Assembly (NCBI RefSeq): GCF_000708755.2
Contig: NZ_JGVU02000002.1
Span: forward strand, 1,488,001-1,552,000
DNA: 64,000 bases
From: Metabacillus indicus LMG 22858
GTDB lineage: Bacteria > Bacillota > Bacilli > Bacillales > Bacillaceae
Direction: 5' to 3'
Positions 10,676 through 19,267 of this stretch are shown piece by piece. Positions within the stretch are counted from its first letter, which is position 1. Each line of letters starts with the position of its first letter. The notes beneath the pieces are model-generated. The model made no database searches. It had not been told where the DNA came from and saw only the letters and a list, made by a program, of their open reading frames with translations. A program made the translations under genes and the position numbers.

Positions 10676-10948
10676 TAAAAAACCCGTCCAAAAAGGGACG
10701 AGTTGACAGTCGCGGTACCACCCTTGTTAACAGCAAAAAAACATGCTGTTCACTTCGTTCATAAATAACGGATAGGATCCGGAGCACCTTTACACCCGGG
10801 ATTTTTCCGGATGGTCCTGGTGTCAGCTAAAGAGGTGAATTCATCTGCTGCTGTCAAAAAAATGCTCACAGTCACCGGCATTTTCTCCCTGATTGACGCT
10901 TTCGCAGAATACTCTTCTCTGTCAACGCTTTTTCATGGTATGTAACTG
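10676..10948 (-). promoter_or_regulatory. T-box leader of pheST (Phe specifier)
   Basis: Minus-strand leader with the T-box core GGGTGGTACCGCG (around 10711-10725) just before a terminator hairpin (CCCGTCC type stem, 10678-10703) with a T-run. The specifier is read as TTC at 10839-10837, in the same context (NNN-(A/G)CCTC) as the ACC specifier in the thrS leader of this window. Uncharged tRNA-Phe should stabilise the antiterminator and allow pheST transcription. This fills the gene-free stretch between ysgA and pheS. Confidence 0.93.
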
Positions 10949-10954
10949 TCTTTT

Positions 10955-10983
10955 ATTATAATGAATTCATGATGGCGATGCAA
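10955..10983 (-). promoter_or_regulatory. Sigma-A promoter of the pheST T-box leader
   Basis: TTGCAT at 10978-10983 and TATAAT at 10955-10960 on the minus strand, exactly 17 bp apart, immediately upstream of the T-box. Confidence 0.8.
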
Positions 10984-10995
10984 CCACGCTTTTGC

Positions 10996-11748
10996 CTATT
11001 TCACAAGGTGATACATCAGGATTCCTGCAGCAACTCCCGCGTTTAAAGATTCAGCTTTCCCAAGGATCGGGATGTACAGATTCTGGTCGGTAAGGGACAG
11101 CCATTCCTCCTTTACCCCGCTGCCTTCATTGCCGATAAGCAAGGCAAAATGTTCTGAGGTTTCTGCTTTTCTGTAATCGGATCCGTTCTGCAGGGAGGTT
11201 CCGTAAATGGACACTTCATTCTGCTTCAGTTCTGAAATGGCTTCATCCATTTTTTTTCTTACAACCGGTATGTGGAAAATGGAGCCCTGTGAGGAACGCA
11301 CGACTTTTGAATTATACGGATCAACTGTCCCATCTCCGAGAATGACGCCGTCAAGACCTGCCGCATCGGCTGTCCGGATAATGGTTCCAAGGTTCCCCGG
11401 ATCCTGAAGCGCATCAATCAGTATGACTTTTTTCCATGTGCTTATGCTTCCGCTGTCCTTCTGGATGCATACGGCTGCAGCACCTTGAGGGGTTTCTGTC
11501 TCGGAAATGGCTTTCATGATTTCTTTTGTTACGTAGATGATGGAGAGATCATCGACGTCCCAGCCTTTTGGAATAACTGTGTCTTCTGAGAGGATCAGCT
11601 CTTTTATATTTGATTTATTTTTAATGGCTTCTTCTACAAGATGCATGCCTTCAATTAAAAAGGTGCCTGATGCATCACGTTCTTTTTTTGTGTGAAGTTT
11701 GCGCCATTGTTTGACTTTTTGATTTTGTATGGATTCGATTCGCTTCAA
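10996..11748 (-). CDS. ysgA: TrmH/SpoU-family RNA 2'-O-methyltransferase YsgA
   Basis: A 250-residue SPOUT methyltransferase. An N-terminal RNA-binding substrate domain (KVKQWRKLHTKKERDASGTFLIEG) precedes the knotted SpoU domain, with motifs DPGNLGTIIRTADAAG, RSSQGSIFHIPV and IPILGKAESLNAGVAAGILMY. It is likely to methylate 23S rRNA with S-adenosylmethionine; the exact nucleotide cannot be read from sequence. TTG start at 11748 follows GGAGCAGGACAA. It is upstream of, and separate from, the pheST promoter. Confidence 0.9.
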   Translation of the reverse strand: MKRIESIQNQKVKQWRKLHTKKERDASGTFLIEGMHLVEEAIKNKSNIKELILSEDTVIPKGWDVDDLSIIYVTKEIMKAISETETPQGAAAVCIQKDSGSISTWKKVILIDALQDPGNLGTIIRTADAAGLDGVILGDGTVDPYNSKVVRSSQGSIFHIPVVRKKMDEAISELKQNEVSIYGTSLQNGSDYRKAETSEHFALLIGNEGSGVKEEWLSLTDQNLYIPILGKAESLNAGVAAGILMYHLVK

Positions 11749-11848
11749 TTGTCCTGCTCCTTTTAGTGTTGGGTTTTCCTGCCCATCTTTTTTCTTTTGT
11801 TAATATCACAAGCTATAGAAGAATTTGGTTCTGAACTTATACCCGTTC

Positions 11849-11972
11849 CTTTCCGCTCCAGAAACTTGCTTTCCGCGGGGAGGGATGGGAGCCTCCTCGG
11901 CCAGCCTGCGGGGTCTCCCATTCCCTCTTCATCCCGCAGGAGTCAAGTTTCTTCCGCTGCAATCCACTGGAG
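11849..11972. repeat. Bacillaceae-type intergenic palindromic repeat element
   Basis: About 124 bp of G/C-rich sequence that folds into a long imperfect hairpin. Outer arms are AGAAACTTG (11860-11868) and CAAGTTTCT; inner arms are GGGATGGGAG (11882-11891) and CTCCCATTCCC. It contains the CTTTCCGCGGGG and CCCGCAGGAGTCAAG blocks familiar from dispersed repeats in many Bacillaceae genomes. It carries no coding sequence. A remnant of its right end (CTTCCGCTGCA) occurs near 433-443. It fills the gap between ysgA and sspI. Confidence 0.7.
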
Positions 11973-12102
11973 TTTAGGCATATCTTATGAAACGGCCATA
12001 TTCGCTGAAAGCTTTTTTATTATTTTAACGGAAGATACATAAAATAAGCAAAGTGACGCACGATAAACAGAGATCAACTATTTTAAAAATGGAGTGAGTC
12101 AT

Positions 12103-12315
12103 ATGGATTTAAATTTACGAAATGCCATTATCTCAAATGTTTCGGGTAATGACCAGGGGCAGCTTGAGGATACGATTGTGGATGCAATCCAAAATGGTGA
12201 AGAAAAGATGCTTCCGGGACTTGGCGTTCTGTTTGAAGTGATCTGGCAGAATTCAAGTGAAGATGAAAAGAATGAAATGCTTACGATTCTTGAAGAAGGC
12301 TTGAAAAAGAAATAA
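12103..12315 (+). CDS. sspI: Small acid-soluble spore protein I
   Basis: A protein of 70 residues, [16 protein letters not shown]... with [16 protein letters not shown], the SspI family core. The in-frame GTG at 12094 lies inside the GGAGTGA ribosome site, so the ATG at 12103 is the start. SspI is a minor spore-core protein made in the forespore under sigma-G in B. subtilis; a sigma-G promoter is expected in the 12030-12090 interval but I did not recognise a convincing one. A strong terminator follows immediately. Confidence 0.95.
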   Translation: MDLNLRNAIISNVSGNDQGQLEDTIVDAIQNGEEKMLPGLGVLFEVIWQNSSEDEKNEMLTILEEGLKKK

Positions 12316-12343
12316 ATGCCGGGCGGCTGCCCGGCATTTTTTT
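12315..12343 (+). terminator. Terminator of sspI
   Basis: GCCGGGC (12318-12324) pairs with GCCCGGC (12329-12335) over a four-base loop, extended by A-T pairs and followed by a T-run. The A-run on the other side may also serve ysdC. Confidence 0.88.
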
Positions 12344-12362
12344 ATGGGATCTTGCGCTTTTC

Positions 12363-13448
12363 TTAGTCGAATGTAATAGCTTTTACAGTTTCGTCATCTA
12401 AACGCTTAATAACTTCTGTAATCAGCTTAACCGCATTTTCATAATCGTCGCGGTGAAGCATGGCTGCATGGGAATGGATGTATCTTGTTGCAATGGTGAT
12501 GGAAAGTGCAGGCACACCGTTTGCTGTCATATGGATTGCACCTGAGTCTGTTCCTCCGCCTGCAATTGCATCGAACTGATATGGAATATTCATTTCATCA
12601 GCAACGCCTGTAACGAAGTCGCGAAGTCCTTTATGGGAAACCATTGATGCATCATAAAGAATAATCTGCGGCCCTTCTCCCATTTTGCTTGAAGCTTCTT
12701 TGTCAGAGATTCCAGGAGTATCGCCGGCAATCCCGACATCCACTCCAAATCCGATATCCGGCTGGATGGCATGAGCAGAAGTGCGCGCTCCGCGGAGCCC
12801 TACTTCTTCCTGAATCGTTCCTACACCGTAGACAACGTTTGGATGATCAGCATCTTTCAGGCCTTTCAGGACGTCAATGGCAATGGCACAGCCGATGCGG
12901 TTATCCCATGCCTTGGCAAGAAGCATCTTCTCATTGTTCATCACGGTAAATTCAAAATAAGGAACAGCCTGGTCTCCCGGACGAACGCCGAATTCCATTG
13001 CTTCCTCACGGCTTGAAGCGCCGATATCAATAAACATATCTTTAATATCCACCGGTTTTTTTCTAGCTTCCGGAGGCAGGATATGCGGCGGCTTAGAGCC
13101 GATTACACCTGTTACATCCCCTTTATTCGTCACGATGGTTACTCGCTGGGCAAGCATCACCTGTGACCACCATCCGCCTACTGTCTGGAAGCGGAGAAAC
13201 CCTTTATCGTCAATTTGCGTGATCATAAAGCCGACTTCATCAAGGTGGCCCGCTACCATAATCTTCGGTCCGCCTTCTTTGCCGGTCTTTTTAGCAATCA
13301 GACTTCCAAGTCCGTCTGTTGTTACCTCATCGGCATAGGCTGATATGTAGTTTTTCATAACCTCTCTCGGTTCGCGTTCATTTCCGGGAATTCCCTTTGC
13401 GTCTGTCAGATCCTTCAGCATCTGAAGTGTTTCGTCTAATTTTGTCAT
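12363..13448 (-). CDS. ysdC: M42-family glutamyl/leucyl aminopeptidase YsdC
   Basis: A 361-residue dinuclear-metal aminopeptidase. Metal-binding and catalytic signatures include [12 protein letters not shown] (His and Asp), [12 protein letters not shown] (bridging Asp), [11 protein letters not shown] (catalytic Glu pair), [11 protein letters not shown], and near the C-terminus [18 protein letters not shown]-like insertion domain lies at about 70-180, as in the TET/M42 family, which forms large oligomers acting on peptides. Start ATG at 13448 follows GAGGGGTAAAGGG. It is a single-gene unit converging on sspI. Confidence 0.92.
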   Translation of the reverse strand: MTKLDETLQMLKDLTDAKGIPGNEREPREVMKNYISAYADEVTTDGLGSLIAKKTGKEGGPKIMVAGHLDEVGFMITQIDDKGFLRFQTVGGWWSQVMLAQRVTIVTNKGDVTGVIGSKPPHILPPEARKKPVDIKDMFIDIGASSREEAMEFGVRPGDQAVPYFEFTVMNNEKMLLAKAWDNRIGCAIAIDVLKGLKDADHPNVVYGVGTIQEEVGLRGARTSAHAIQPDIGFGVDVGIAGDTPGISDKEASSKMGEGPQIILYDASMVSHKGLRDFVTGVADEMNIPYQFDAIAGGGTDSGAIHMTANGVPALSITIATRYIHSHAAMLHRDDYENAVKLITEVIKRLDDETVKAITFD

Positions 13449-13510
13449 CCCTTTACCCCTCTCGTTTATTATCTACTATTATACTAAACGCTGGAAAGTA
13501 ATACAAAATG

Positions 13511-13999
13511 TTAATAACCCTGTTTCTGGCGGTCATGGTTCACTTCATTCTTTTTCATATAGGCATCTTCAATCTGGGCTCCCGAAAATCCAAGGGCCTG
13601 TCCAAGGTGCATATACTTGCTGAACAGCCGGATAAATTGTTCATCCTCATGGTTCTTTTCAAACTCGGCAATTGCGTTAAAAACATCGGCAAAATGAGCA
13701 GTCAGTGTCTTTTCTTCCGCATTCTGCTGCATCTCGATTCCGCTTGTTTTTCCAATCTCGATTCCAAGGGACAAAATAAAATGGACGCCGTCCACGTACT
13801 CTTCAAGAATGACATCTGTTTCCGCCGGCGGTTTCAGGCTCCAGAATTTAAAGCATCTCGTCTCATTCGCCAGTTCACCCACTTCTACATACAGGGCAAG
13901 AATCTTTTTGTGAATAAGGGATTCCTTCTCAAGGCCGTGCTGTTTTTCTATTTTCATGTCAAGGGTATGCTGCATCTTAAACAGTTTTGTTAAATTCAC
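13511..13999 (-). CDS. All-alpha dimeric dUTPase-like NTP pyrophosphohydrolase
   Basis: A 162-residue alpha-helical protein of the dUTPase_2/MazG superfamily. Metal-binding helices show E39-V-G-E42 (EVGELANE) and E67-Y-V-D70 (EEYVDGVHF), with the FKFWS element between them typical of dimeric dUTPases. The expected reaction is dUTP to dUMP plus pyrophosphate. GTG start at 13999 is preceded by GAGGAGAGTGAAATC. B. subtilis 168 has no such gene at this spot as far as I recall, while several other Bacillus species do. The substrate assignment rests on motif similarity only. Confidence 0.82.
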   Translation of the reverse strand: MNLTKLFKMQHTLDMKIEKQHGLEKESLIHKKILALYVEVGELANETRCFKFWSLKPPAETDVILEEYVDGVHFILSLGIEIGKTSGIEMQQNAEEKTLTAHFADVFNAIAEFEKNHEDEQFIRLFSKYMHLGQALGFSGAQIEDAYMKKNEVNHDRQKQGY

Positions 14000-14069
14000 G
14001 ATTTCACTCTCCTCTACGAGCCCATTTTATCACTGCAGGAACCATGCTTCAAAAATTTTTCATGAAATA

Positions 14070-14096
14070 TGAAACCTTAAGGCGTGTTTATACGTA
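14070..14096 (+). promoter_or_regulatory. Sigma-W-like (ECF) promoter of ysdB
   Basis: TGAAAC at 14070-14075 and CGTA at 14093-14096, 17 bp apart, match the sigma-W -35 and -10 elements. Transcription would start about 25 bases before the ysdB ribosome site. Some B. subtilis sigma-W target lists include ysdB, which supports the reading. Confidence 0.75.
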
Positions 14097-14127
14097 TTGT
14101 AACAAAATATGTCTTGGAGGCATTGCT

Positions 14128-14523
14128 ATGATTGTTATTTTTCTACGGCTGCTCCTGCTCGCACTCGTTGTTTTTATCCTTTATTCTTTAGCAAAATACG
14201 TGCTGAATCCTAAACGAAAGCTTGAGCTTGCACAAGAACAGAATCAGTTTTATCTGCTCGATGACCCCGGCAATGTCCGAAAGAATTTTCTGCTTACCTA
14301 CAAAGGCGTCCGGTTTGAAGGCGAAAAGTATCTCGGCACGACCGATCAGGCGTTTGAAGTTGTCTCCATTTTCATCTGGACCGACACACCCAGCAAGCTT
14401 CAAGGACTTTCTTTATCAGACTTCACCTTCATCACAGACAAAGTAAAAGAAAACTATCCGCATGCAGCCATTGACTGGAAGAGTCCGGTCAGAGAATTTC
14501 TCTCAAAAGCACAAAAGCCGTGA
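14128..14523 (+). CDS. ysdB: Single-pass membrane protein YsdB
   Basis: A 131-residue protein: an N-terminal membrane helix (residues 2-24, rich in I, L and V), a basic linker (NPKRKLELA) and a cytosolic domain of about 100 residues with YKGVRFEGEKYLG. The ATG at 14128 lies seven bases after GGAGG; an open frame reaching further upstream lacks a ribosome site. It matches YsdB of B. subtilis, of unknown function. The ECF-type promoter at 14070-14096 suggests expression in cell-envelope stress. A bidirectional terminator overlaps its end. Confidence 0.85.
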   Translation: MIVIFLRLLLLALVVFILYSLAKYVLNPKRKLELAQEQNQFYLLDDPGNVRKNFLLTYKGVRFEGEKYLGTTDQAFEVVSIFIWTDTPSKLQGLSLSDFTFITDKVKENYPHAAIDWKSPVREFLSKAQKP

Positions 14524-14544
14524 CCTTGTCGATCACGGCTTTTT
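14517..14544. terminator. Bidirectional terminator, ysdB / VTT-domain gene
   Basis: GCCGTGA (14517-14523, containing the ysdB stop) pairs with TCACGGC (14533-14539). T-runs follow on both strands, separating the convergent genes. Confidence 0.85.
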
Positions 14545-14545
14545 G

Positions 14546-15130
14546 CTATTTCAGAAAAAATTCGTTCCATTTAATAATGCTTCTCCGTTCTCTGAGCAAA
14601 TAGACAAATACGACAAGCGTGCAGAGGATCAGAACGGTCGCAATGAGCGACAGTCTGCCAAAGTAAGTGCCAAACGAAGTAAAACAGAAGGCCGCAGGAA
14701 TATGAGTCCAGAAGGAAAGCTTTGCATATTCTTTAAACGAGCCTGATCTGTCCAGAATGCAGAGGGATAAGAGCGAAAAATTCACGAACGGAATCATCCG
14801 AAGCACGGTAATCTGCCCAACCGAAAGACGCGTATAATTTCCCATCCATTTTTTCTTAAGCCCTGAAAAACGGTCTAAGAAGGAAGGAAACTGTTTCGAC
14901 AGCGTATAAAAGGTGATGCTCGCAACAGTCAGCCCGATAATGGAATAAAACGTGCCGAATTCTGTTCCGAAAAGAATGCCCCCGACAATGCAAATGGCCA
15001 CAACGGGTATGAACAAAAACTGCCTCAAAATGTGCATGCCGATAAAAAACACAGGTGCCAGAAATCCCGCAGACTGGACGGTATTGACCACAGCCGAAGT
15101 AGCAAGATCGATTGTTCCCACCTCTTTCAT
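14546..15130 (-). CDS. TVP38/TMEM64 (VTT domain) membrane protein
   Basis: A protein of 194 residues from the ATG at 15130, which has an AGGGA ribosome site; the frame stays open to 15238 but that would overlap ysdA. It shows the VTT-domain pattern: helix FLAPVFFIGMHIL, the FIPVVAICIVGGILFG re-entrant loop, TFYTLSKQFP, and ILRMIPFVNFSLLSL with the conserved Arg-x2-Pro. Members are DedA-like transporters or scramblases in the membrane; the substrate is unknown. It lies directly downstream of ysdA and may be cotranscribed. Confidence 0.82.
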   Translation of the reverse strand: MKEVGTIDLATSAVVNTVQSAGFLAPVFFIGMHILRQFLFIPVVAICIVGGILFGTEFGTFYSIIGLTVASITFYTLSKQFPSFLDRFSGLKKKWMGNYTRLSVGQITVLRMIPFVNFSLLSLCILDRSGSFKEYAKLSFWTHIPAAFCFTSFGTYFGRLSLIATVLILCTLVVFVYLLRERRSIIKWNEFFLK

Positions 15131-15191
15131 GCAGTCCCTGATGATGCTGTGTGAGAATCGTTCCCTAAAGTGTATCGGCTGGGAGGCTGTC

Positions 15192-15461
15192 TTATGACAG
15201 TTTATAAAGAAAATAGACAAACAATATGAGATGGACAACCATCAGTGCCGGAAGACCTGCTGCAAACGTTCGGTGCTTTGTTTTATGGCGGTATGTATTC
15301 ATCCCTATAGTAAGTCCCGCTGCTCCCCCGATAAAGGCGACAAGCCAAAGAGTGTTCTCCTTGATTCTCCACTCGCCCCGTTTCGCTTTTTTCTTATCCG
15401 CTCCCATTATGTAAAAGCCGTATACATTCAAGATCAAATAGTATGCCATCACGAGTGTCAT
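15192..15461 (-). CDS. ysdA: DUF1294 membrane protein YsdA
   Basis: An 89-residue protein starting at the ATG at 15461 (MTLVMAYYLILN), nine bases after GGAG. Two upstream Met codons in frame have no ribosome site and lie inside the rplT terminator. It has the DUF1294 signature: helix, GADKKKAKRGEWRIKENTL, a glycine-rich GGAAGLTIGM helix, and HKTKHRTF. Function unknown. Its position after the infC-rpmI-rplT operon is conserved with B. subtilis. Confidence 0.85.
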   Translation of the reverse strand: MTLVMAYYLILNVYGFYIMGADKKKAKRGEWRIKENTLWLVAFIGGAAGLTIGMNTYRHKTKHRTFAAGLPALMVVHLILFVYFLYKLS

Positions 15462-15485
15462 ATCATTCAACTCCATAATAAATGA

Positions 15486-15524
15486 TAAAAAGACCATCCT
15501 CATACGGTGAGAATGGTCTTGTGG
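15486..15524 (-). terminator. Terminator of infC-rpmI-rplT
   Basis: On the minus strand AAGACCATTCTCA pairs with TGAGGATGGTCTT, followed by five T. It lies three bases after the rplT stop. Confidence 0.85.
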
Positions 15525-15526
15525 TA

Positions 15527-15886
15527 TTAGCTGTTAAGTTTAGCTTTAGCAGCGTCTGCAAGTTGAGCGAAAGCTTTTGCATCAGTAACTGCAAGCTCAG
15601 AAAGCATTTTGCGGTTTACTTCGATGCCTGCAAGCTTCAAGCCATGCATTAAACGGCTGTAAGAAAGACCGTTCAAGCGTGCAGCAGCGTTAATACGAGT
15701 GATCCAAAGCTGACGGAAGTCGCGCTTTTTCTGACGGCGATCACGGTAAGCATACATTAATGATTTCATTACTTGCTGGTTAGCAACTTTGTATAATGTA
15801 TGTTTTGAACCGAAATAACCTTTAGCTAATTTAAGAACTTTTTTACGTCTTTGACGTGAGACAGTACCGCCTTTTACTCTTGGCAT
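15527..15886 (-). CDS. rplT: 50S ribosomal protein L20
   Basis: A 119-residue, very basic protein with the L20 hallmark [14 protein letters not shown] near the N-terminus and [18 protein letters not shown] in the C-terminal RNA-binding part. L20 is needed early in 50S assembly and also represses its own operon by binding the leader. Start ATG follows GGAGGGAATTGAC. Last gene of infC-rpmI-rplT. Confidence 0.98.
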   Translation of the reverse strand: MPRVKGGTVSRQRRKKVLKLAKGYFGSKHTLYKVANQQVMKSLMYAYRDRRQKKRDFRQLWITRINAAARLNGLSYSRLMHGLKLAGIEVNRKMLSELAVTDAKAFAQLADAAKAKLNS

Positions 15887-15913
15887 GTCAATTCCCTCCT
15901 ATGTGAAAACGAA

Positions 15914-16114
15914 TTATTTAATGTTATCTAATAAATGACGGATGCGTTTGAAGTCGCCTTTGCTTACTAGCGTGCCTTTGCGAAGCTTGCGTTTTGCTTT
16001 CGTTGATTTGTTAGCAAATAAATGGCTAGTGTAAGCGTGTGAACGTTTTAATTTACCTGATCCAGTCTTTTTGAAACGCTTTGCAGCGCCGCGATGAGTT
16101 TTCATTTTTGGCAT
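15914..16114 (-). CDS. rpmI: 50S ribosomal protein L35
   Basis: A 66-residue basic protein, [18 protein letters not shown]..., with the L35 signature and C-terminal KRIRHLL. Normal length. Start ATG at 16114 follows GAGGAGGAATACCTT. Middle gene of the infC operon. Confidence 0.98.
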   Translation of the reverse strand: MPKMKTHRGAAKRFKKTGSGKLKRSHAYTSHLFANKSTKAKRKLRKGTLVSKGDFKRIRHLLDNIK

Positions 16115-16135
16115 AAGGTATTCCTCCTCGTATCT

Positions 16136-16654
16136 TTACTTTTCAGCTTTTGGTGCAAGCACCAGGAACATACTGCGTCCATCCATTTTCGGATGAGACT
16201 CAATTGTACTTAAATCTTCACAAGCTTTAGAAAAACGGTCCAGAACACGCTGGCCAATTTCTTTATGAGTGATTGCACGTCCTTTAAAGCGGATGGAAGC
16301 TTTCACTTTATCTCCTTTTTCAAGGAACTTGCGTGCATTTTTAAGTTTTGTGTTAAAATCATGCTCATCAATCGTCGGGCTGAAGCGAACCTCTTTCATG
16401 CTGATGATCTTTTGATTTTTACGTGCTTCTTTGTCTTTCTTCTGCTGCTCAAAACGGAATTTTCCGTAGTCCATAATGCGACATACAGGAGGCTTCGCGT
16501 TTGCGGCAACTAACACTAAGTCAAGATTCGCTCTGGCAGCAATCTCAAGCGCCTCTTGGCGTGTTTTGATTCCAAGCTGGTCGCCGTTTGCACCAATCAG
16601 ACGAACCTCACGAGCGCGGATTCCATCGTTTACCATCATGTCTTTGCTAATAAT
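16136..16654 (-). CDS. infC: Translation initiation factor IF-3 (ATT start)
   Basis: A 172-residue protein read from an ATT at 16654: (M)[16 protein letters not shown]. This lies six bases after the strong GGAGG at about 16661-16665. ATG codons exist only four and five codons later and have no ribosome site. Rare ATT starts are characteristic of infC, where IF-3 monitors its own start codon. The N-domain ([16 protein letters not shown]), lysine-rich linker ([12 protein letters not shown]) and C-domain ([17 protein letters not shown]) are complete. First gene of infC-rpmI-rplT. Confidence 0.95.
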   Translation of the reverse strand: MISKDMMVNDGIRAREVRLIGANGDQLGIKTRQEALEIAARANLDLVLVAANAKPPVCRIMDYGKFRFEQQKKDKEARKNQKIISMKEVRFSPTIDEHDFNTKLKNARKFLEKGDKVKASIRFKGRAITHKEIGQRVLDRFSKACEDLSTIESHPKMDGRSMFLVLAPKAEK

Positions 16655-16699
16655 TAGCCACCTCCAAGGATTTTTAACTGAACAGACTCTGCTCGCACT

Positions 16700-16860
16700 T
16701 TTTTCAAATAAAAAAGTGCGGGCGCATAAAACACCCACACTACGATTTAGTATACTAAGTATAAAATGGTCGTAAACCTGCAGACTGCGCAATGCGTCAA
16801 TCAGGTGAGAAGCGGGTGCTTCTGCTTGCTAGACAAACGTTCTATTCAATTACCATGCAA
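16700..16860 (-). promoter_or_regulatory. infC/L20-type leader with attenuator
   Basis: The region between thrS and infC holds, on the minus strand, the hairpin GTGTGGGTG...CGCCCGCAC followed by six T (about 16707-16740), a clear attenuator before infC. Upstream lie further paired segments and a promoter-like TTTACG, 16 bp, TATACT near 16750. In Bacillus, L20 binding to this leader causes premature termination. Leader boundaries here are estimates. The remaining bases up to thrS (16861-16964) show no gene. Confidence 0.7.
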
Positions 16861-16964
16861 ATTATATCACGGAAAAAATTCCTGTGTCAAGTCATGCTGG
16901 CTTTTATTGCAACAAAAAGAATTGTATCAAACATCTTCCGCATGTGCAATACTTTTTTACAGAT

Positions 16965-18893
16965 TTATCTTTTAACTTCTTTCACAATGCCCTCAATAAA
17001 TGCATCCAGGCTGATTGTTTCAGATTTCTGCTCGCCGTATTTACGGACATTCACAGCTGATTCGGCTGCTTCATTATCGCCCACTACAAGCATATAAGGT
17101 GTTTTCTGAATCTGTGCCTCGCGGATTTTATATCCGATTTTCTCATCGCGTGCATCAAGCTCGACGCGGAGTCCTTCAGCCTGCAGCTTTTCCTGAACGC
17201 TTTTCGCGTAATCAAGATGAACAGAAGGCGAAACCGGGATCACCTGAACCTGAGTCGGAGCAAGCCAAGTCGGGAACGCCCCTTTGTACTCTTCAATCAG
17301 GAAGGCCACAAAACGTTCCATCGTTGAGACAACCCCGCGGTGAATAACAACCGGACGGTGCTGTTTGCCGTCTTCGCCGACATAATTCAGATCAAAGCGT
17401 TCAGGCAATAAGAAGTCAAGCTGCACAGTAGAAAGCGTTTCGTCTTTTCCAAGTGCTGTGCGGACCTGGACATCAAGCTTAGGACCATAGAACGCCGCTT
17501 CTCCTTCTGCCTCAAAATAGTCATGGCCAAGCTCGTCCATCGCAGATTTAAGCATGCTCTGTGCTTTTTCCCACATCGCATCATCGTCAAAATACTTCTC
17601 TGTGTCTTCCGGATCGCGGTAGGAAAGACGGAAGGAATAGTCATTGATGCCAAAGTCTTTATAAACTTCTTCAACAAGTTTTACAACCCGGATAAATTCA
17701 TCCTTGATTTGATCAGGGCGAACAAAGATATGGGCGTCATTCAGCGTCATCGCGCGGACACGCTGCAGGCCTGTAAGAGCTCCTGACATCTCATAGCGGT
17801 GCATCGTTCCAAGCTCCGCCACGCGGATCGGAAGTTCGCGGTAGCTGTGAATGTCGTGCTTGTACACCATCATGTGATGCGGGCAGTTCATCGGACGAAG
17901 AACAAGCTCCTCATTGTCCATGGACATAGCAGGGAACATGTCATCCTGATAATGATCCCAGTGGCCGGATGTTTTGTACAGCTCGACACTGCCAAGCACC
18001 GGTGTATACACATGCTGATAGCCCAGACGTTCTTCTTTATCCACAATGTAGCGTTCTACGATGCGGCGGATTGTCGCGCCTTTTGGAAGCCAGATCGGAA
18101 GGCCCTGTCCTACTTTTTGAGACGTTGTAAACAGGCTCAGTTCTTTTCCAAGCTTGCGGTGATCGCGCTCTTTCGCTTCTTCAAGCAGGCGCAGATGCTC
18201 ATCAAGGTCTGCTTTTTTAATGAAAGCCGTACCGTAAATGCGTTGCAGCATTTTATTGTTGCTGTCCCCGCGCCAGTATGCGCCGGCTACACTCAAGAGC
18301 TTAAATTCTTTCAGCTTTCCTGTTGAAGGAACATGCACTCCGCGGCAGAGGTCAAAGAAATCGCCCTGTTCATAGATAGTCACTTTTTCCCCTTCAGGAA
18401 TGGCATCAAGCAGTTCAAGCTTTAAGTGATCGCCGATTTCTTCATACAGAGCCTTTGCTTCTTCGCGTGTTACTTCTTTGCGCACAACCTCTATATTTTC
18501 ATTGATAATCTTCTTCATTTCTTTTTCAATCGCCGGCAGATCCTCAGCTGAGATGGATTCTTCCATATCGATGTCATAGTAGAACCCGTTTTCAATAACC
18601 GGACCGATTCCAAGCTTTACATCTCCATATAATCGCTTAATTGCCTGGGCCAGTACGTGGGCAGAGCTGTGGCGGATGATTTCCAGAGCATCCGGACTGT
18701 CGAGTGTGACAATTTCAATGCTCCCGTCCTGCTCGATCGGTGTTTTCAAATCAATCAGTTCACCGTTCAGTTTACCGGCAATGGATTTTTTTCTAAGACC
18801 CGGGCTGATGGAGGCTGCAATATCTTCAGTTGAGGTGCCTGCCTGATATTCCTTTACAGCTCCGTCCGGAAAAGTAATGTTTACAATTGACAT
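16965..18893 (-). CDS. thrS: Threonyl-tRNA synthetase
   Basis: A 642-residue class II synthetase. N-terminal TGS domain (1-62), editing domain with [16 protein letters not shown] (HxxxH) and the metal-ligand CRGVHVP, catalytic core with motif 2 ([15 protein letters not shown]) and the zinc-binding Cys/His set ([13 protein letters not shown]), and motif 3 followed by the anticodon-binding domain ([11 protein letters not shown] to the end). Start ATG at 18893 follows AGGAGTGACGACAGG. It is a single gene behind a Thr T-box. Confidence 0.97.
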   Translation of the reverse strand: MSIVNITFPDGAVKEYQAGTSTEDIAASISPGLRKKSIAGKLNGELIDLKTPIEQDGSIEIVTLDSPDALEIIRHSSAHVLAQAIKRLYGDVKLGIGPVIENGFYYDIDMEESISAEDLPAIEKEMKKIINENIEVVRKEVTREEAKALYEEIGDHLKLELLDAIPEGEKVTIYEQGDFFDLCRGVHVPSTGKLKEFKLLSVAGAYWRGDSNNKMLQRIYGTAFIKKADLDEHLRLLEEAKERDHRKLGKELSLFTTSQKVGQGLPIWLPKGATIRRIVERYIVDKEERLGYQHVYTPVLGSVELYKTSGHWDHYQDDMFPAMSMDNEELVLRPMNCPHHMMVYKHDIHSYRELPIRVAELGTMHRYEMSGALTGLQRVRAMTLNDAHIFVRPDQIKDEFIRVVKLVEEVYKDFGINDYSFRLSYRDPEDTEKYFDDDAMWEKAQSMLKSAMDELGHDYFEAEGEAAFYGPKLDVQVRTALGKDETLSTVQLDFLLPERFDLNYVGEDGKQHRPVVIHRGVVSTMERFVAFLIEEYKGAFPTWLAPTQVQVIPVSPSVHLDYAKSVQEKLQAEGLRVELDARDEKIGYKIREAQIQKTPYMLVVGDNEAAESAVNVRKYGEQKSETISLDAFIEGIVKEVKR

Positions 18894-18929
18894 CCTGTCG
18901 TCACTCCTTGCATGTTTTCTTAAAAAATA

Positions 18930-19197
18930 AAAAACTCGTCCCTTAAAATAAGGGACGAGTGATTATTCGCCGTGGTTCCACCCTTGTTTCCATTCACAAT
19001 ACGCACAGTGAATGGCTCAAAAAAGATCTGTAACGGGATTTCCCGTCAGCACTTACTGGGGACCCGAGTCCTTTTCAAGGCTGAAGTTCAGAGGCGGTAA
19101 GCAGGTTATTCGTACTGGGAAGCTTTCAGCCGTGTCTTCCCTCTCTTTGAGCCGTGATAACTCACCCGTGTCCTCATCAAAACATTTCTTCTATTCA
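18930..19197 (-). promoter_or_regulatory. T-box leader of thrS (Thr specifier)
   Basis: Contains the T-box core GGGTGGAACCACGGCG on the minus strand (about 18971-18986) followed by a terminator (ACTCGTCCCTT pairing with AAGGGACGAGT, then six T). An AGAGAGGGAAG stem-I element is visible. The specifier reads ACC at 19098-19096, in the same TT-NNN-GCCTC setting as the pheS leader. It fills the gene-free stretch upstream of thrS. Confidence 0.92.
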
Positions 19198-19203
19198 TAA
19201 CGT

Positions 19204-19232
19204 ATTATAAAAGCATTCCGGGAGGAAATCAA
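19204..19232 (-). promoter_or_regulatory. Sigma-A promoter of the thrS T-box
   Basis: TTGATT at 19227-19232 and TATAAT at 19204-19209 on the minus strand, 17 bp apart, just upstream of the leader. Confidence 0.78.
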
Positions 19233-19267
19233 GCCGATTCCGCTTTTTCCCTTCCGGAAGCTGAATT

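Noticed and set aside
13987-14127. N-terminal extension of YsdB
   Set aside because: It has no ribosome site, overlaps the dUTPase gene, and the ATG at 14128 follows GGAGG directly.
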